A stretch of DNA of 64,000 nt from Hermatobates lingyangjiaoensis. Taxonomy: Eukaryota; Arthropoda; Insecta; Hemiptera; Hermatobatidae. Positions 32,626 to 45,850 of the stretch are shown here, piece after piece. Each line of letters starts with the position of its first letter. Position 1 is the stretch's first letter. The stretch is from assembly GCA_026182355.1 (NCBI GenBank), contig JAPFBL010000003.1:3187001-3251000 (forward strand). Reading direction: 5' to 3'. A program made the position numbers and the translations under genes. Under the pieces are notes generated by a model. It did not search any database. It was not told the DNA's origin and saw only the letters and a program-made list of their open reading frames with translations.

Positions 32626-35600
32626 ATGAACATTATTAAAAGATATAGAAAAAGTTTCCTTATCAACCTTATAAAGTAACTTGTACGTCATTTATGACTG
32701 TGGTTATTCGATTGTAAGCAGTTAAGTATAGAGTTGTGCAAAGTCGGTATACAGTATCATCCCTTCACTACTAATTTATTTAATTATTAACTAAATTGCT
32801 CTACATTTTTGGGCATTTTAATGAATTATTACCAATAACCAATGTGATCTGCTTTTGTCCCCTCCACCCCTTTATTAAGCTATGAAACATACAGTAAAAT
32901 TACTAAATAATTCAGAACAACTAAATAGATTGTTGAATGTCAATTTATTAGAGAATCCTTTACTAAGTCATTCAATTTATGAAATTTGGGCCCATATAAT
33001 TTGTAAACATGGATATTGAGTTATTCTGTTAATCTACTTAATCGAATCAGTTCTATTATTGATTATTGTTGGGTCATATGTTCACACTTGTTTTCTTAAC
33101 ATTGATGGTTGATACATGAGATGAGTAACGTGGCCTCAGACATTCTTAGAGTTTGGCCTAATTCGCTATAGACAATCGGTAAGTGTCATTCACTTCAAAT
33201 GATGCTGTCTTCGGTCAGTCAACTTATATCGACATACAAAACTCTCTTCTCTCTCTCTCCTTTTCTATGTAACCATCCATCTCCATCCCTTTCTAGTTTC
33301 CTTTCTTTCTCACTTTCTCTTCATATATTTCCCTCTTTATATTCCAATGTACCTTTCTTTATCTCTCTTTTTCTTTTTCTCTGTTCTTCTCTCACTTTTT
33401 CTTATCCTCTCTCAATAAGAACTATATAATTTATAATTTCTCAGGATAGGAATTAACTATATGGTTTTAGCTGTTGAAATAATGCCTAAAAAGAACCACT
33501 GGAGTCTACTCTTATAAGGGTAAATTTCTGAAAAAGTCGAAATCATTTCTGAGATCAATGATCTATGGTTAGTATTTTATAAAAACAAAAACAATTTTTA
33601 AGGATGCTCACTTGTAGAACATTACTGACACAATGCATCTTTTAGCAATAATTCATACCTTTAATATCAGTTCATTATATCTCTAATAAATTCAAAATAA
33701 TGATTATACTAAATACTACATTCAGGACTTCAATAAAGTAAACGTAAATGAATGTGTTAATAAAATTGACTCAAATCTGTTCATTCATTTTTAAAAATTC
33801 TTACTAAACAAAAATTATTCATATTGCGAAGATAACAAATACAAAATGTCAAAAATATATTAATGACAGGGAAAGTTGGCTGTGACCTTCTGGAATCACA
33901 GACCATTTGTATACGAGTACATACACACCCAGACACATACAATACAAGCGTACACACATCGTCATACATAATTCAATTCAGAGAATCTCACAACTATGCG
34001 TCATAGCAGTGGACACATTTAATTTTCTAAAAGTTCTTTTAATAAACTGAACAATGAAGATGTAACGTAACTGCTAACTACATCACTCGTCTGAGGATTT
34101 GTAAAACATTTCTCTTTCAGCATGGGGTAAACTTGCTTTTCAGTGTGATGATTTCTAATTAATTTATAGACTGATATAAAGCTACATTAAATTATTCTTC
34201 AGCAAGAGAAAGTAATTTCTAATGTAGAACGATTATTCGTCTCTAATTTCAGTAATTCAATTTACAGATCTATCGCAAAATAACTACTTTACCATTTTAA
34301 AACATATCATATAAATGTAATAGTTTTGGTCAAGCAGATGTAAATGTTGCTAACATACTCTCATTGCATTCATTTTACAAAACGCTGAGCAGATGAAAGT
34401 ATTATCTTTGATTAAAATAAGTTTCTAAGATCTTATCGAGTCTATTCATTTAGGTTTTTACAGAACTCCTCCACTTACAGGCTTTCAGCACTGTTCTACA
34501 GAGATTTAGAAAGTGAGTAGCACTGTTTACAGAGTTGTTATTCCGAAATGAAAGCGAGGTTTACTGTTATTTGGCACTTGCGTTAGTTATGGATGAGCAA
34601 CCTTACCAGTTATTCAGCTTGTCAAGTTCTAAGGGCTTAAGTTTACAGTTTTGGCTGTTCTAGGTACTTTTTTTTAAGGTAATTTTTGTTCTAGGTGCTG
34701 GAACATGCAACTGGAAAATTTATTAATTTTCAATCATTTCAATTATGAATGCGACAAATTACAATATTTCAGAATTCATACATTTTACAATATTTAAGCA
34801 TATTTAGAAGAAGGAGTTTTAAAAAATGCCTGAAATCTTTAACCAACTTTCTATACAGAAAAAGACTACAAGATTTTTCCTTAGAAAAACGTAGGTCAGA
34901 AGGAAATATAAGCACAGGAATCTTCAATGCCTGCGAAAAGCAGCAGTACTACTGGTTACAGGCTTTTTGATCAATTACAATCCAGTGGCAATAATGCGTA
35001 TAGTCCATTATTAAAGTTTTATCTGAACTATTTGTATTACTTAATGATTATATTTAAAAAGAAATAGTTTCCCTCAAGATCTTTCCGTTCACCGTTAAGA
35101 CTGAATAACAGTTTTCATGAAGGTTCCATTTTCATGCTGATCCATTAGATCTCCCAGCTACCTTTATCTACCTTCTGCAATCCCCTACATGAAAAAACTC
35201 TGTTTTTTTATTTATTTAAAACTGAAGAATATACATCTAGAATGATTATTTCAAAATTAGTTCCAAGTTCCAATTTTCTAATTTTTTCTTCTTTTTTTGA
35301 TTGAAAAATATTTGCTGGGAATTCCATGATAAAGCTTAGGACAAACTGCCGCAACCTACTGTGCAAAATATCATTTCATACAGCCTTAACTTGCTGATAT
35401 TCAAACTCATTCAATCTCCTGAAAGATCATTGCCATGTTAAAGAAAAGTTTGCTTCAATAACTCCAAATAACCTGAATATTTTTACAGCAAATATTGAAA
35501 AAAAAAGTTCACGTAAATTATATGAAATATTATTGCATCACATTTTCTTGAGATTTAAATCTGATACATTTTCATGCATCAGTAAACATGCGTGATGAAA

Positions 35601-37029
35601 TGAATGTGGGAGCTTTGCTCTTCGAACATACTTTCCAGGTTTTTAGCATAGAGAGATTAAGTTTCATCGGTTAGAACTTAAATTAATGAGAAGAGTGGTT
35701 TAGTAGAATTGGGAGTGTTATATCAATGCAGGTAAGTGAGAGAGAAAATAAGAAAGTAGGATTATATTGCGAGAGAAATATAGAAATACAAATCTAAAAT
35801 ATGTCTAATATTGTGACAGAATTGTATCTAATAATGCAGAAATATGGTAATTTCCAACTAAATGTATTAAAAATGTTGAATATAACACTTTTAAAACTAA
35901 GATAGTCTAAAATAATGTAGGTGCTAATTCCCAAATGGTTTTCCAAAGGGCATTGAAAACTGAACTAGTGTTGTGACTAGCACAAGACTAAAATACAATT
36001 AACTAAAAGAACTAATAAAACAAGGTTTCGATTTCTATAGATAATCATGATTGGATTGAGCTGATTGGGTAAAAAATGGTTTCAACAAAATATGTTAGAA
36101 CGCTGTATTTTAGGTAAATATGTTTATCATTCATAATTTTTTGGATTTATTAATTAAGAATGCATTTATTATTTGGAAAAAACTGAAACCAGAATAAAAA
36201 ATAACTTTAGCCCAATTTATAAGAGTAGTTGCAGGTGCAATGATTATTCCGTACTTTAGTAAGAAGAACTGACTCCACTCTCAACCCTCTAGGAAGGATA
36301 TGACAAAGGGTAATCAACCCTTAGTCATATTAGCTAATTAGTTAATTAGCAGTAATCAACACAAAAATGCTACTATTTTAATTTATTTTAAAAAATAACG
36401 CGGAATGTTAAGTTGGTGGTAATTAATTAAAATGAACGCCGAATATAATTAATATGGTAATGATGCTGGTGACAAGACTAATACAAAAGAGGGTCGTTTC
36501 GGGAAGGAGGAGATGGGTGTCGTTACACTTTCAACCCCACACTGGACGTGGTCCACTTCTCCACTCGCTCACTTTCGTTTCGCACTCACAGACGTCCGCC
36601 ACACTTGTTCTCCGGTAATCCTCATTTTCACTAACATTCGTTTTCTTCTTAATTAAAACACTTTCTTCCTTATAAAATCAACAGACAACAAAACCATTTA
36701 ATTAGCTAGCAGATATTTTTGTTTTCAATGCTTAGACTTATTGGTTTCATACGACTTTTTCGTACCTTTCAAAATAATCAAGAGGTAGAAAGTTCTTCTA
36801 ATTAGTGCTTATTTAAGTTATGAGTAGGCCCAATTTCCGGGTTCATTCTTCAAGTAAGGTTTAAATTTTGCTACCTCAAGTTTATTTAATTCGATTGTTT
36901 GTAGCTCCTTTTACGCCCGTTCAAGGTGAGATTGCGGGTTTTATAATCTGACAATGACAGATTAAACAGTTCACTAGTTTATGTCGTAAGAAGATGGAAA
37001 GTATGTCAATATCTTTGTTTTTAAAGCAG
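32626..37029. other. AT-rich DNA without recognised genes
   Basis: 33235-33420 is a pyrimidine-rich (CT)n tract, giving a serine/leucine-rich chance frame. 36485-36610 is a GC-richer stretch (CCACACTGGACGTGGTCCAC, a near-palindrome) without a clear frame. The 73-codon frame at 34749-34970 is lysine/arginine-rich and unrecognised. Confidence 0.5.
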
Positions 37030-37230
37030 GTTAAGAAGTAGTTGGAGGCCAGGACCTCAAGGTGTGCATTAGCGAGTCCCTGGAGGGCCCTGCCAACACT
37101 TTCTAATGCAGTGCCTTCATTCTTGCTTAGTCACGCTTCGGCGCCACTACCAGCTGACCATTGTCCTCTTAGTCATCTCCCACTCTGTAGGCCTCCCCCA
37201 ATTCACTTCTGTTTCACGTAATCCACGCCT
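37030..37230. other. GC-rich island, possible exon or repeat, unresolved
   Basis: On the minus strand a frame reads SKNEGTALESVGRALQGLAN, then AHLEVLASNYF, and stays open for about 65 codons into AT-rich sequence. No consensus splice donor ends it, and I recognise no family. Compositional contrast is the main reason to note it. Confidence 0.3.
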
Positions 37231-37547
37231 ATCAACAACTCTCTAAATTCACCACCAGTCATTTAATGCAAACATCATGGTCTCTTAACCGTTGTTAGAG
37301 GCATTATTTTTTATTTTAATATAAATTTCGAATACATGTATATTTATAATTAAGTATAAAAATCATTATATACTAACAGAATGCTAACTGAATATAAACA
37401 TTTCATGAGAAGGTAAGTCGAAAAGAAGAACGCACACGGGGAACATTATGATAATCTACAGCCCCATAATCTGAATATGATGATTTGTAGTGAACGGCTT
37501 AATTGTGTTTACCTATTACTTAAATCCCAAACGTATGCGTATGTGTT

Positions 37548-37592
<45 letters not shown>

Positions 37593-37612
37593 TATGTGAG
37601 TGTGTGTGTGCG
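37548..37612. repeat. (GT)n microsatellite
   Basis: GT repeat with ATGT interruptions. The plus-strand C/V-rich frame here is the translated repeat. Confidence 0.95.
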
Positions 37613-39750
37613 TATGTTCCCACTGATGAATTGTTTGGATATTCAAGGTATACCCAGAACAAATATACAAAATATAAATTGTTGGTAATAGTTCTTTATA
37701 TCATTAATTTCTCCAACTACACAATTTTATTATTAATAATCATGAAGAAAAACATCTTATTCTGTCTAGTAAAACGTATTTACAATTCAAATAACTGAAA
37801 ATAATTAGAAACCCTTGTTAAATTAAATCAGTGTTAAGGTGGTCTGGGTTTTTGGTTAGTACACCATCACGCCTTAAGGAGCAATTAAAATATCTTGTTG
37901 TATGAAAGATTTCATACCTTTTACCCGGATTGGATGATTTTTCCGTTTCTTCGTCTATCAAAAATATATGAGCTCACCAAGCCATATCAGCTTGTGATTA
38001 AATTAAACATAATCGGAACAAAATCTTATAGAGTTGGTGTTTTGTTATATTTGGTGTTGAAAACAAATTGGTAATCATAATGAAGTCAAAGAAAACCAAG
38101 AATGTAAAAACTAGTGTCTTATGATACTTAGTAAAACAGTAATTGCCAATCAATGGGTAGATGAGTAAGCAAAATCTGTATATAAAATAAATTATGTTGA
38201 ATTATTACACCTCTTAAGCGAAGTTGAACCACTGTCTGAGGAACATTTAAATGCATCAGCAGTATTTCGGGGAAGTTAACCCACAATTCAAAATGATACA
38301 TTTCAGCTATATCCATTTTCATCATTGAGTAAATAAAATAACAGATTAATTCAGTTTCAATTGCACTTATTGTGATGGATGAAACATGAGATATAATGCC
38401 CAGGCCTCAGTTGTCTATAGTTGTGAGATACTCTTTTTCATGTGAGCCCCAGGAAAGATTTATTCATTGTCAGATGTCAGAAATGATGGATCAGTAGTCG
38501 CTTCTTTATCAAGCCTAATCAATAGTGAGTGAAGTAACACATGGTCTGGTTAATCGGACCTCTAAAGGCAGAGAACAAAGGGTGGCTTAATGGCCTACAG
38601 AGGAAAACCGCAATGCCCACCCAAGCTCTTAGCAGCGCTGCCATACTTCATCCTGAATTTAGTATAACAGCAAAGTGTGTGTTTACAAACAGTCAGTAGT
38701 GTGCTATCTTTTTTTATGCGTTCTGCTAAATGGACGAAGTCATTAGAAGAATTTAATAACAGAAATACCTTAAGGTCCTCTCACACGCTGAAAAGTGAAC
38801 TTATGTTCAATTCATTGGTATTCTCTAAGAATGGTATCCAGACAATGGATGACTTAATCCAGACAATCATATTAAATCTCATTTTGGACTTTTATAATAA
38901 CAATTAAATATTCATTTTGTTACCTATTTTTGTCAAGTCATGTGTTTCAGTAATTGCCAAATTACTGAAACACATGTCTAATAAAGTCATTAACAATTGA
39001 ACTTACATTACAATACCTTACAGATTATTCAATTATATTTATTGTATTGACCCAAAAATTAATAAGTTAGCAAATATATTAAAGTCAAAACGCAATAAAT
39101 TTAATAAAATTTGCAGAATTTTGAATTTTTAAATATATTAGATGTTGATAAACTATCACGCAAAGTTTGTCGGTTTGAAAGTCACACATTTTAAAAAATA
39201 TTTTAAATCAGATTGGTACAAATCGTTTTCAAAATTAAAATATTTTCAATTGTGAGATTACAACAAATGTAATTCTTACATTACAACGTTTCCTAATAAA
39301 TACATCAGTGTCTTAGAATTGTTACGACCCAATGTTTTCAATTTTATGACACTGAAGCATGAGTAAATAATTTTGTAAGGTTCCCCAAAATTCCTTATCC
39401 CTGTTTTTAAATTAACTAAACTTATTCATAAATTGATCTTTTTGAACCATTTTCAAAAATTAATAAATTAAGCTTATTAATAATTACAATATTCTACCAC
39501 CACTGAAGTAGAATGTTTTTCCTTTTCTTTTTGTCTCTGAAAAATCCAATGCTTGAACCGAAGTATGCAGGATCAGTAATGGCTTAGTACTAGTGCTTTG
39601 TTGTCTATGAAAAAAAATATATAAAAAAAAGCAATTAGACATTTTATGATAATAATATATAAAAAAAAATTAAAGTCATTTAAAATTCTTTGAAACAAAA
39701 AGAAGAATAGGGCTTATTGTTAAGCATATATTTTATTTTTTGTAAGAATA
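37613..39750. other. AT-rich DNA; GC-richer patch near 38550-38660; perfect hairpin at 38939-38976
   Basis: No coding region recognised. The hairpin is listed separately. Confidence 0.5.
38939..38976. repeat. Perfect 16-bp inverted repeat with 6-nt loop
   Basis: CATGTGTTTCAGTAAT, loop TGCCAA, ATTACTGAAACACATG. No mismatches and no visible U-run or transposon context. Confidence 0.9.
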
Positions 39751-40654
39751 CGAGGTGTGTAAATAAAGTAGTGAGACTGATTTTTTTTTAAATTTTCTAT
39801 TCAAATATAATTACAATGTGATATTGTCACCTTCAAAATAGTTCCCTTCGGAAGCCACACAGCGCTGGAGACGGTCCTTCCAATCATTGTAGCATTGCTG
39901 GAACTCGGATTCTGGAATGGCCTTCAGCTGGTCGGTTACAGCAGTTTGTATGTTTTGTAGTGTCCCGAAATGAGTTCCCTTGAGGTGATTTTTCAATCTC
40001 GGGAAGAAGAAAAAGTCACAAGGACTCAAGTCTGGTGAATAAGGAGGCTGAGGAGCAACAGGAATGTTTTTACTGGCCAAAAACTCGTTTATTGAGATGG
40101 CAGTGTGACAGGGCGAGTTTCTCATCTCCAATTCATTGGTCAAAATGTGATGAACGGAGGTGTGATTCAAATTCAACTGTTCCCCGATCATTCTGACTGT
40201 CAAGCGTCGATCTGAACGCACAAGGTTCCGTACTCTGTTGACATTTTCATCGGTGTTTGCACTTGAAGGCCTTCCGCTTCGTGGTTCATCTTCAATCGAC
40301 TCTCTTCCTTCTGAAAATTCCTTAAACCACCGAAAAACCTGTGCCCTTGATAAAACACGTTCTCCATAGGCCTCCTGAAGTTTTTCAAAAGTTTCGGTTG
40401 CATTATGTCCAAGTCTGAAGTAAAATTTGATTGCACACCGCTGCTCAACTTTGAGGTCACTCATTTTTAAAACGCTCAAGAAAAAACCATTTCACGAAAA
40501 CCAACGCTAGGGACAAACAAATGACTGTGGCGAGTTCAGATTCATACTGGAGGCGCATCACACGTGCACCTGACGCTACTCAAGGCCACGCGTCTCCAGC
40601 GTTGCCAGATCGAAAGCGACGTTGCCAGTCTCACTACTTTATTTACACACCTCG
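39751..40654 (-). mobile_element. Mariner (Tc1/mariner) element, internal-deletion derivative
   Basis: 904 bp bounded by perfect 29-bp terminal inverted repeats (39751-39779 and 40626-40654; outer bases CGAGGTGTGTAAATAAAGTA). TA dinucleotides flank both sides, the standard mariner target duplication. It contains one long open frame on the minus strand (40479-39811). A full-length mariner is about 1.3 kb, so roughly 0.37 kb is missing from the middle. Perfect terminal repeats and a long open frame suggest a fairly recent insertion that could still be mobilised by a transposase supplied elsewhere. Confidence 0.95.
39811..40479 (-). CDS. Truncated mariner transposase, in-frame internal deletion
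   Basis: 222 residues against about 345 for the family. Residues 1-120 are the N-terminal DNA-binding part with two helix-turn-helix regions: EQRCAIKFYFRLGHNATETF, VFRWFKEFSEGRESIEDEPR, SGRPSS and LTVRMIGEQLNLNHTSVHHI. Residues 122-222 are the C-terminal catalytic part: SPCHTAISINEFLASKNI, PPYSPDLSPCDFFFFPRLKN, and the tail. The junction at about residue 120/121 (near 40119) removes roughly 123 residues in frame, including the first catalytic aspartate and the second one in the usual HDNAPCH motif. Only the last aspartate of the DD34D triad (SPCDFF) remains. It cannot cut DNA but could still bind the terminal repeats. The first ATG gives MSVLKMSDLK. An internal Met at residue 6 is an alternative start. 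Confidence 0.93.
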   Translation of the reverse strand: MSVLKMSDLKVEQRCAIKFYFRLGHNATETFEKLQEAYGERVLSRAQVFRWFKEFSEGRESIEDEPRSGRPSSANTDENVNRVRNLVRSDRRLTVRMIGEQLNLNHTSVHHILTNELEMRNSPCHTAISINEFLASKNIPVAPQPPYSPDLSPCDFFFFPRLKNHLKGTHFGTLQNIQTAVTDQLKAIPESEFQQCYNDWKDRLQRCVASEGNYFEGDNITL

Positions 40655-40876
40655 TATGTGGGTAACCTCTATATAACAAACTATTATTTTCGTCATGAAT
40701 TGATTTTTTGTGTTAAGATTTTGTAGTTATTTTATATTTTATTGTACTTTATTTTTCCCCCGTCTATTTAGTAATATTTAAAGAGCTCAACTGATATGCA
40801 ATGTGTAGTCTTCTTTACTGAGTGTAGTCTTCAGTATTACTGAATTTCTTAAAATATGTACTCCTTACTTCTCTGA

Positions 40877-40891
40877 CCCCCCCCCCCCCCC
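40877..40891. repeat. C15 homopolymer
   Basis: Fifteen consecutive C bases, likely length-variable. Confidence 0.9.
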
Positions 40892-43800
40892 ATCTCAATC
40901 AATTCTCATCCTTTCTCCTCCCACTTTGTTTCCGTTAGTTTTCCACCAACACACTTAATATCAATCTCATGCAGTTCTTACAGTATAACAAACTTTTTAA
41001 AAATAAATTAATAGTTTAAAAAGTTAATTTAATTTATAGAATGTAGAATGGAAATTTGTCCTGGGGTATATCTTAATTTATTATTGTAAAGTTTACTGAC
41101 TTAGAGGAGATTTATTTTAAAACATTAATTATTGTACAACTTTTATCTCATCTAATATGAATTGCATTTGTACATCTTAGAATCTCCAAAAATTCATATG
41201 AAGACTTTAATTCATTAAGTACTGTCTATTCGGACAAAATATCCATTTTATATTTTCGGCCAAAAATATCCAATATTGAGATTAGAATATATCAAGGAGA
41301 AAATTGAATAAAACGAATAAAAGGAGTGTTACACGACATAAGAGCCATGAAGTACTATCAGTAACTCTAATGATGTCCTGGGTCCATTCTCCCACATGAT
41401 TTGACGTGTACATTGCTCAAGAACTGAGATCAGTCACCCAACATCGCAGTCTAAATTCAGAACTAGAATGTATAATGTTTTCAACAAAAGAAAAGGCAAT
41501 ATCTAGTGCAGTCTAAACTTGAAAATAATTAAATTATATCATACATTTGGCAAATTAAAGGGATAAAATAATACTTCTAAAGACTTACAAAAGTGAAAGA
41601 CAAATTTTGGGATCAGTAGTATTAATCAGTGCTGAACACTAGCAGGAACCTCTTCAATGGAATAACTCGACCGCAATACTCGGAGAGCCTCGGTAACCAC
41701 AATACAATAATCGGCTCTTAGTCCATTCCAAGAGCGCTATTGTTAAGATTCATATATCATTCACATAAAACAATCTAAGGAGTCTGAGTGAGCTGCAAAC
41801 TTATCTTCAGTATCAGTGAAAAGCACTCTCATAGCCAACAATATAAAAGAGAAGTGGGTATATTATAGGATAATAAAACATGTTAGAGCCGAGTTAGAGC
41901 TGAAAAGGGTTTTTGTTGCATAATAGATGGGAATCACTGAGAGACAATGTGTAAAGTATGATTTTAAGGCGAGACCGTCTGGTGCAAGCGGAACAATCTT
42001 GGCAGTCAGAAGCGAATCTCTTTCTAATCCAGGAAATTGAAGCTGATGTACATCACCACCCTCGTGCGCCAACAAATTTCTGTTTATATCTTCACTTTCA
42101 CCTTCACATTAGGTCGTCAGTAGTTTTAGTAATTCAAAACTTCCAATCATTGAAAAAAAAAAAATTCCTTATTCGTTGATTTATGTCCAAAAACTTCCTT
42201 ATTTATGGTAGACAAATTTTCATTTTGTTTTATATTATTTAAACGGACAGTAATCATCAAAAAGGAATATCTCTTTACCATTATCACTCATATGCCTCCA
42301 CTTCTTGACCTCATACTCTTCTTTCCTCTCTACCATTCTCTCCGACTCTTTCCTTTCTCTCATACATTCATACATAGATATTATTACATTAAATTTCACT
42401 GTAACATAGAAGGGAATGAAAGCCTCAAGAATCTGTTTATGAGCTGTTCTGGGTAAACCATTCAAGTGATATAATTCATATTTCACTTTTTTAAGGAGTT
42501 TCGTTATGTATTAAGAGTCGATTATAATATCACTGATAGTTAAAATAACTTGTTTCATTTTTTTATTAATGATAGATTCACCTCCTAGTATTGTTTGTAA
42601 TAATGAGACCTCATATTGTTTTCTACATATCGTTATCACCAACTTGAGATATTAGCCTGTGAAAACTGAACCGACCCCAGGTAGAGTTAAACTAAGTAGA
42701 AGGTATAGTGATAGAGAGTCATTGAGAGGGTGTGCAGACAATAGTAACAGAGAAAGAACAGTAGGAAGACAAACTGTTTTAATGTGTTGCGCCCTAAGAA
42801 CTGACACATTGTGAATGATGAACAACCATTCCGAGAGCGGATAAAACGTGGAGTAGGACCTTGGGACACAGTTGAGGAATAAGGGAGGTTGAAACGAATT
42901 TAACTTCCACTCACTGCCATATCCAATCACCATTAGCACAAACTGTCACTAGTTTTTGCAACTAGTGATTTCTCCATACATGGAGAAAGGACACCGAGTG
43001 CCTCTGAGAACAGTTTCTATGATTTTAGACATCTTTTATCAGTTCGATTAGAGCATTTTGGTAATTTTTCAGGGTTAAACCATTAAATATTGCTGTGAAT
43101 GTACGGTGTACCACGCATTCAATGATAAAAACTCATTACTAAAACGAGAAGTGCCTCATGGAACTGCAAGTAAACATTGCAAGACACTGCTTAAACCATA
43201 GCAACTGTATCAGAGTGACTAAAGAATTTCAAAATTTTTAATAGTAGCGCATTTAGAATAGTAGATAATAATATTCTTAGTCTAATGATAAATCGATGAT
43301 TCGTCATCACCCTGTATGCAGTATTGTGGTTCGACGGCTTTCAGACTTTGTCCATCTTCAAGGGTAACAATCCTACTTGCTTCAAGAGACTCATGTAAAA
43401 TAACTAGTTAGTTCTTCCATCCAAAAGGGACTTCTTTTGCTTCTAATTGATTTTTCAAGAAGCACGAAGTATGAAACCGGTCCATTAAGCTAACATAGAC
43501 GTACAAGGAAAGACTCATTCATGAACCTACATTCAATTGAATTAATGAACATTAATTTAATGTCGTTAGTGCTTGAGTTCTATCACTGCTGTAAGTCAGA
43601 AATGATTATTTATAGTTAAGTCTACTTATTATTAGCATATATTCAATACATGATTAATTAAATTGAAATTAAGTTTATTTCATCTACTGATTCAATTATA
43701 GATGTAGGCACTAACTACTCTCGATTCACAACCACTTGACACCTAACCTAGCTAAGGTAAACTTACTGCTGTCATATTTATCTCAGTTTATTCACTTTGT

Positions 43801-44784
43801 TCTGAAATTTTACATTAACATTTACCATTGCAAATTTCGAGGTTAAAATTTCTAAAGAAATCATATTATTAATTTAAATAATTTATTTTAATGTGTCGAC
43901 ATCATTTTAGTTACCTTTAGGAAAACGTAGTCAAAGTTATTCCCCTTAATGTCTACAATTTGCGTTTAAAAAAAACTTACCACCCTCCCCTCTCTATTCC
44001 ACCCACATAGACTATGTTAAAATCTTAAAATGTCGATGTCATATTTACTTTTTACAATACAAAAGTAATTACTAGCATAATTTTCTATATTGTAATTGAT
44101 CTTTTATAATTTAGCCATTTTTTGATATTTTGTGTTGACCCTGAATTATGAGGAGAGTGGGAGACGAAGTTTGGAAATGGGGCCTTAAACGTTTCGTTGA
44201 GTGATTGGAGTTGTTTGTTGTGCAGGAACAAGTTGTTTAATATATCCTCCCCGCATTATTACCTCGTTCTGGGAAACACTTTGGCCAATTTAACAATGCA
44301 CTTTCAATTTCACTTATTTTCCACCCTAAGACTACTAATTATGCATTTAGGATGAGTTGGATGGTGTTGGATCATGTATAGCACCTTTCACAAGATAAAT
44401 TCGTTCCTGTAATTACGCCTCAATAGAATTTGCGGGAAAAGGACTACTGACGGCAGAGCAGTGTTCCCTCGCTGGACAGCTGACCTAATCCTGCCTTTAC
44501 ACCACTACACCCACACTGTGACGTAATCAATGTTACTGATACTCACTCGGTACACTGTCAGCATTAAGCTAATACTACAGTCGCACTATTAAATGATGAA
44601 CAACATGCCATCAAATATTTTAACGTTTACATAAGATAGGCCAAAAAAAAAAACTTGTTAGATATAGTATCCCCCTTTAGACAGTATAATATCCAAGCAG
44701 AGACTGTTGCTCCATGTCAAATCTAAGGAATTTAAATGAGAAATTTGATAATTACAACTCTTTTAGTTTGTGTTATATGCTGCT
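40892..44784. other. AT-rich DNA, no gene recognised
   Basis: Several 60-95 codon frames (for example 42205-42456 plus, 42652-42939 minus) overlap opposite-strand frames and lack motifs. At 43320-43395 the minus strand has CTTGAAGATGGACAAAGTC, then TGAAAGCCGTCGAACC. This is hammerhead-like (stem II GGAC/GTCT, GAA) with a degraded core. 44440-44530 is GC-richer without an interpretable frame. Confidence 0.45.
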
Positions 44785-44975
44785 CACATGCATACCCATA
44801 GGCATACATATGGCAAACACACATACTTAACAGACACATTACACATGTATGCGCACGTACGGTACGTGACAAATGCCACATATGTCACAGCATGTGACAC
44901 ACCACATGCATACGCACATGCAAGCATGCACACACGATCATATACCCGCAAGCACCACACACATACACACAGCTG
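44785..44975. repeat. Irregular CA/CATA-rich low-complexity tract
   Basis: Rich in CACATG, ACACAC and CATACGCAC words. The histidine/threonine-rich plus-strand frame here is a by-product. Confidence 0.8.
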
Positions 44976-45290
44976 TTTAATAATCTCCCTTCAATCGTAA
45001 TATAAATAAGTATTATGAGGACATTAATTACATATTATATAATATATAGTATTCATGTAATGAAAAGCTGAATTGGAAAAATATAAATTGTAACCTAACT
45101 TAACTTACTTATACTAATGTAATCATCCAAATCGTTAGTCATCTGTTGATTTTTCTGACTATTTATTGTTTTTACTACTTGACTACAAATTTGGCCATTT
45201 TTTAAATTAATCCATCAGTTAAAGTTAAAATATGGATATAAGCTAGCTTCTGGGAACCTATTTGGTTTCCTAAACAATTTATTAGTTTCT
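44976..45290. other. AT-rich spacer, nothing recognised
   Basis: No frame, repeat or motif of note apart from short TA-rich runs. Confidence 0.5.
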
Positions 45291-45415
45291 AGTTAACTTT
45301 GTCCTTGAAAAGTAGAGTAGTTACTCTTGAAGATGACTGAGCGTCGAAAGTGACGAACTCTCCGTACAAAATACGTTGTAAGGATGATCCAAATTAAAGT
45401 TTAGCTAACTATATC
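45291..45415. repeat. Small element with short inverted ends and a hammerhead-like middle
   Basis: The ends TAGTTAACTTTG and AAAGTTTAGCTAACTA are imperfect inverted repeats. The middle reads CTTGAAGATGACTGAGCGTC, then GAAAGTGACGAAC. This resembles a hammerhead in which the core C is T and stem II is GAC/GTC. No palindromic stem III. Tentative. Confidence 0.4.
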
Positions 45416-45564
45416 CACGTAATATCCATCTACTTTCAGACCAATCTGATAGAAATAAAGAGGTTATAACGGGCACATAATGAGTATGGATAACGGCTAG
45501 AATAATGAGGAAATTTACAACGGAGTGAAGGGAGGTGCCTGCACTCGAGTGAATTTCAAAAAGA

Positions 45565-45850
45565 ATCTAAACCATTATTGGATATTATCGAAAAGTCTGC
45601 TCGTAAAGTACCTGAATCATCAATACAACGGGTCTCGAACGTATGGTACAGTGTTCTCTTCTGGTTTATCTGCTTATAGTGTATATCTACAGCTTATAGA
45701 AAACAGGAATGTTTTTCTATTTTCCCAGCGTTCATGTTTCTACTTTCTCATTAAAGGCAGAAAACATGAAAAGGAACACTGTACTTTGAAACACGTTGTG
45801 TTGTTGATAAAACAGCCTTGTATTGAAGCTTTTTCGATAATTTTCTAAAA
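45565..45850. mobile_element. Diverged foldback element, family 4
   Basis: The left arm ATTATCGAAAAGTCTGC...CAATACAACGGGTCTCGAACG...GTACAGTGTTCTC is an imperfect inverse of the right arm GAACACTGTACTTTGAAACACGTTGTGTTG...GCTTTTTCGATAATTTTC. The right arm holds GAAACACGTTGTG, similar to the 3' half of a PLE-type hammerhead, without a core. The 107-codon frame at 45525-45848 runs through both arms and is not considered a gene. Confidence 0.65.

Noticed and set aside
40200..40460. 86-codon minus-strand frame inside the mariner
   Set aside because: Alternative frame of the transposase gene, which itself matches the family throughout.
45525..45848. 107-codon open frame
   Set aside because: It runs through both arms and the loop of an inverted repeat, so it is better explained by the foldback element.
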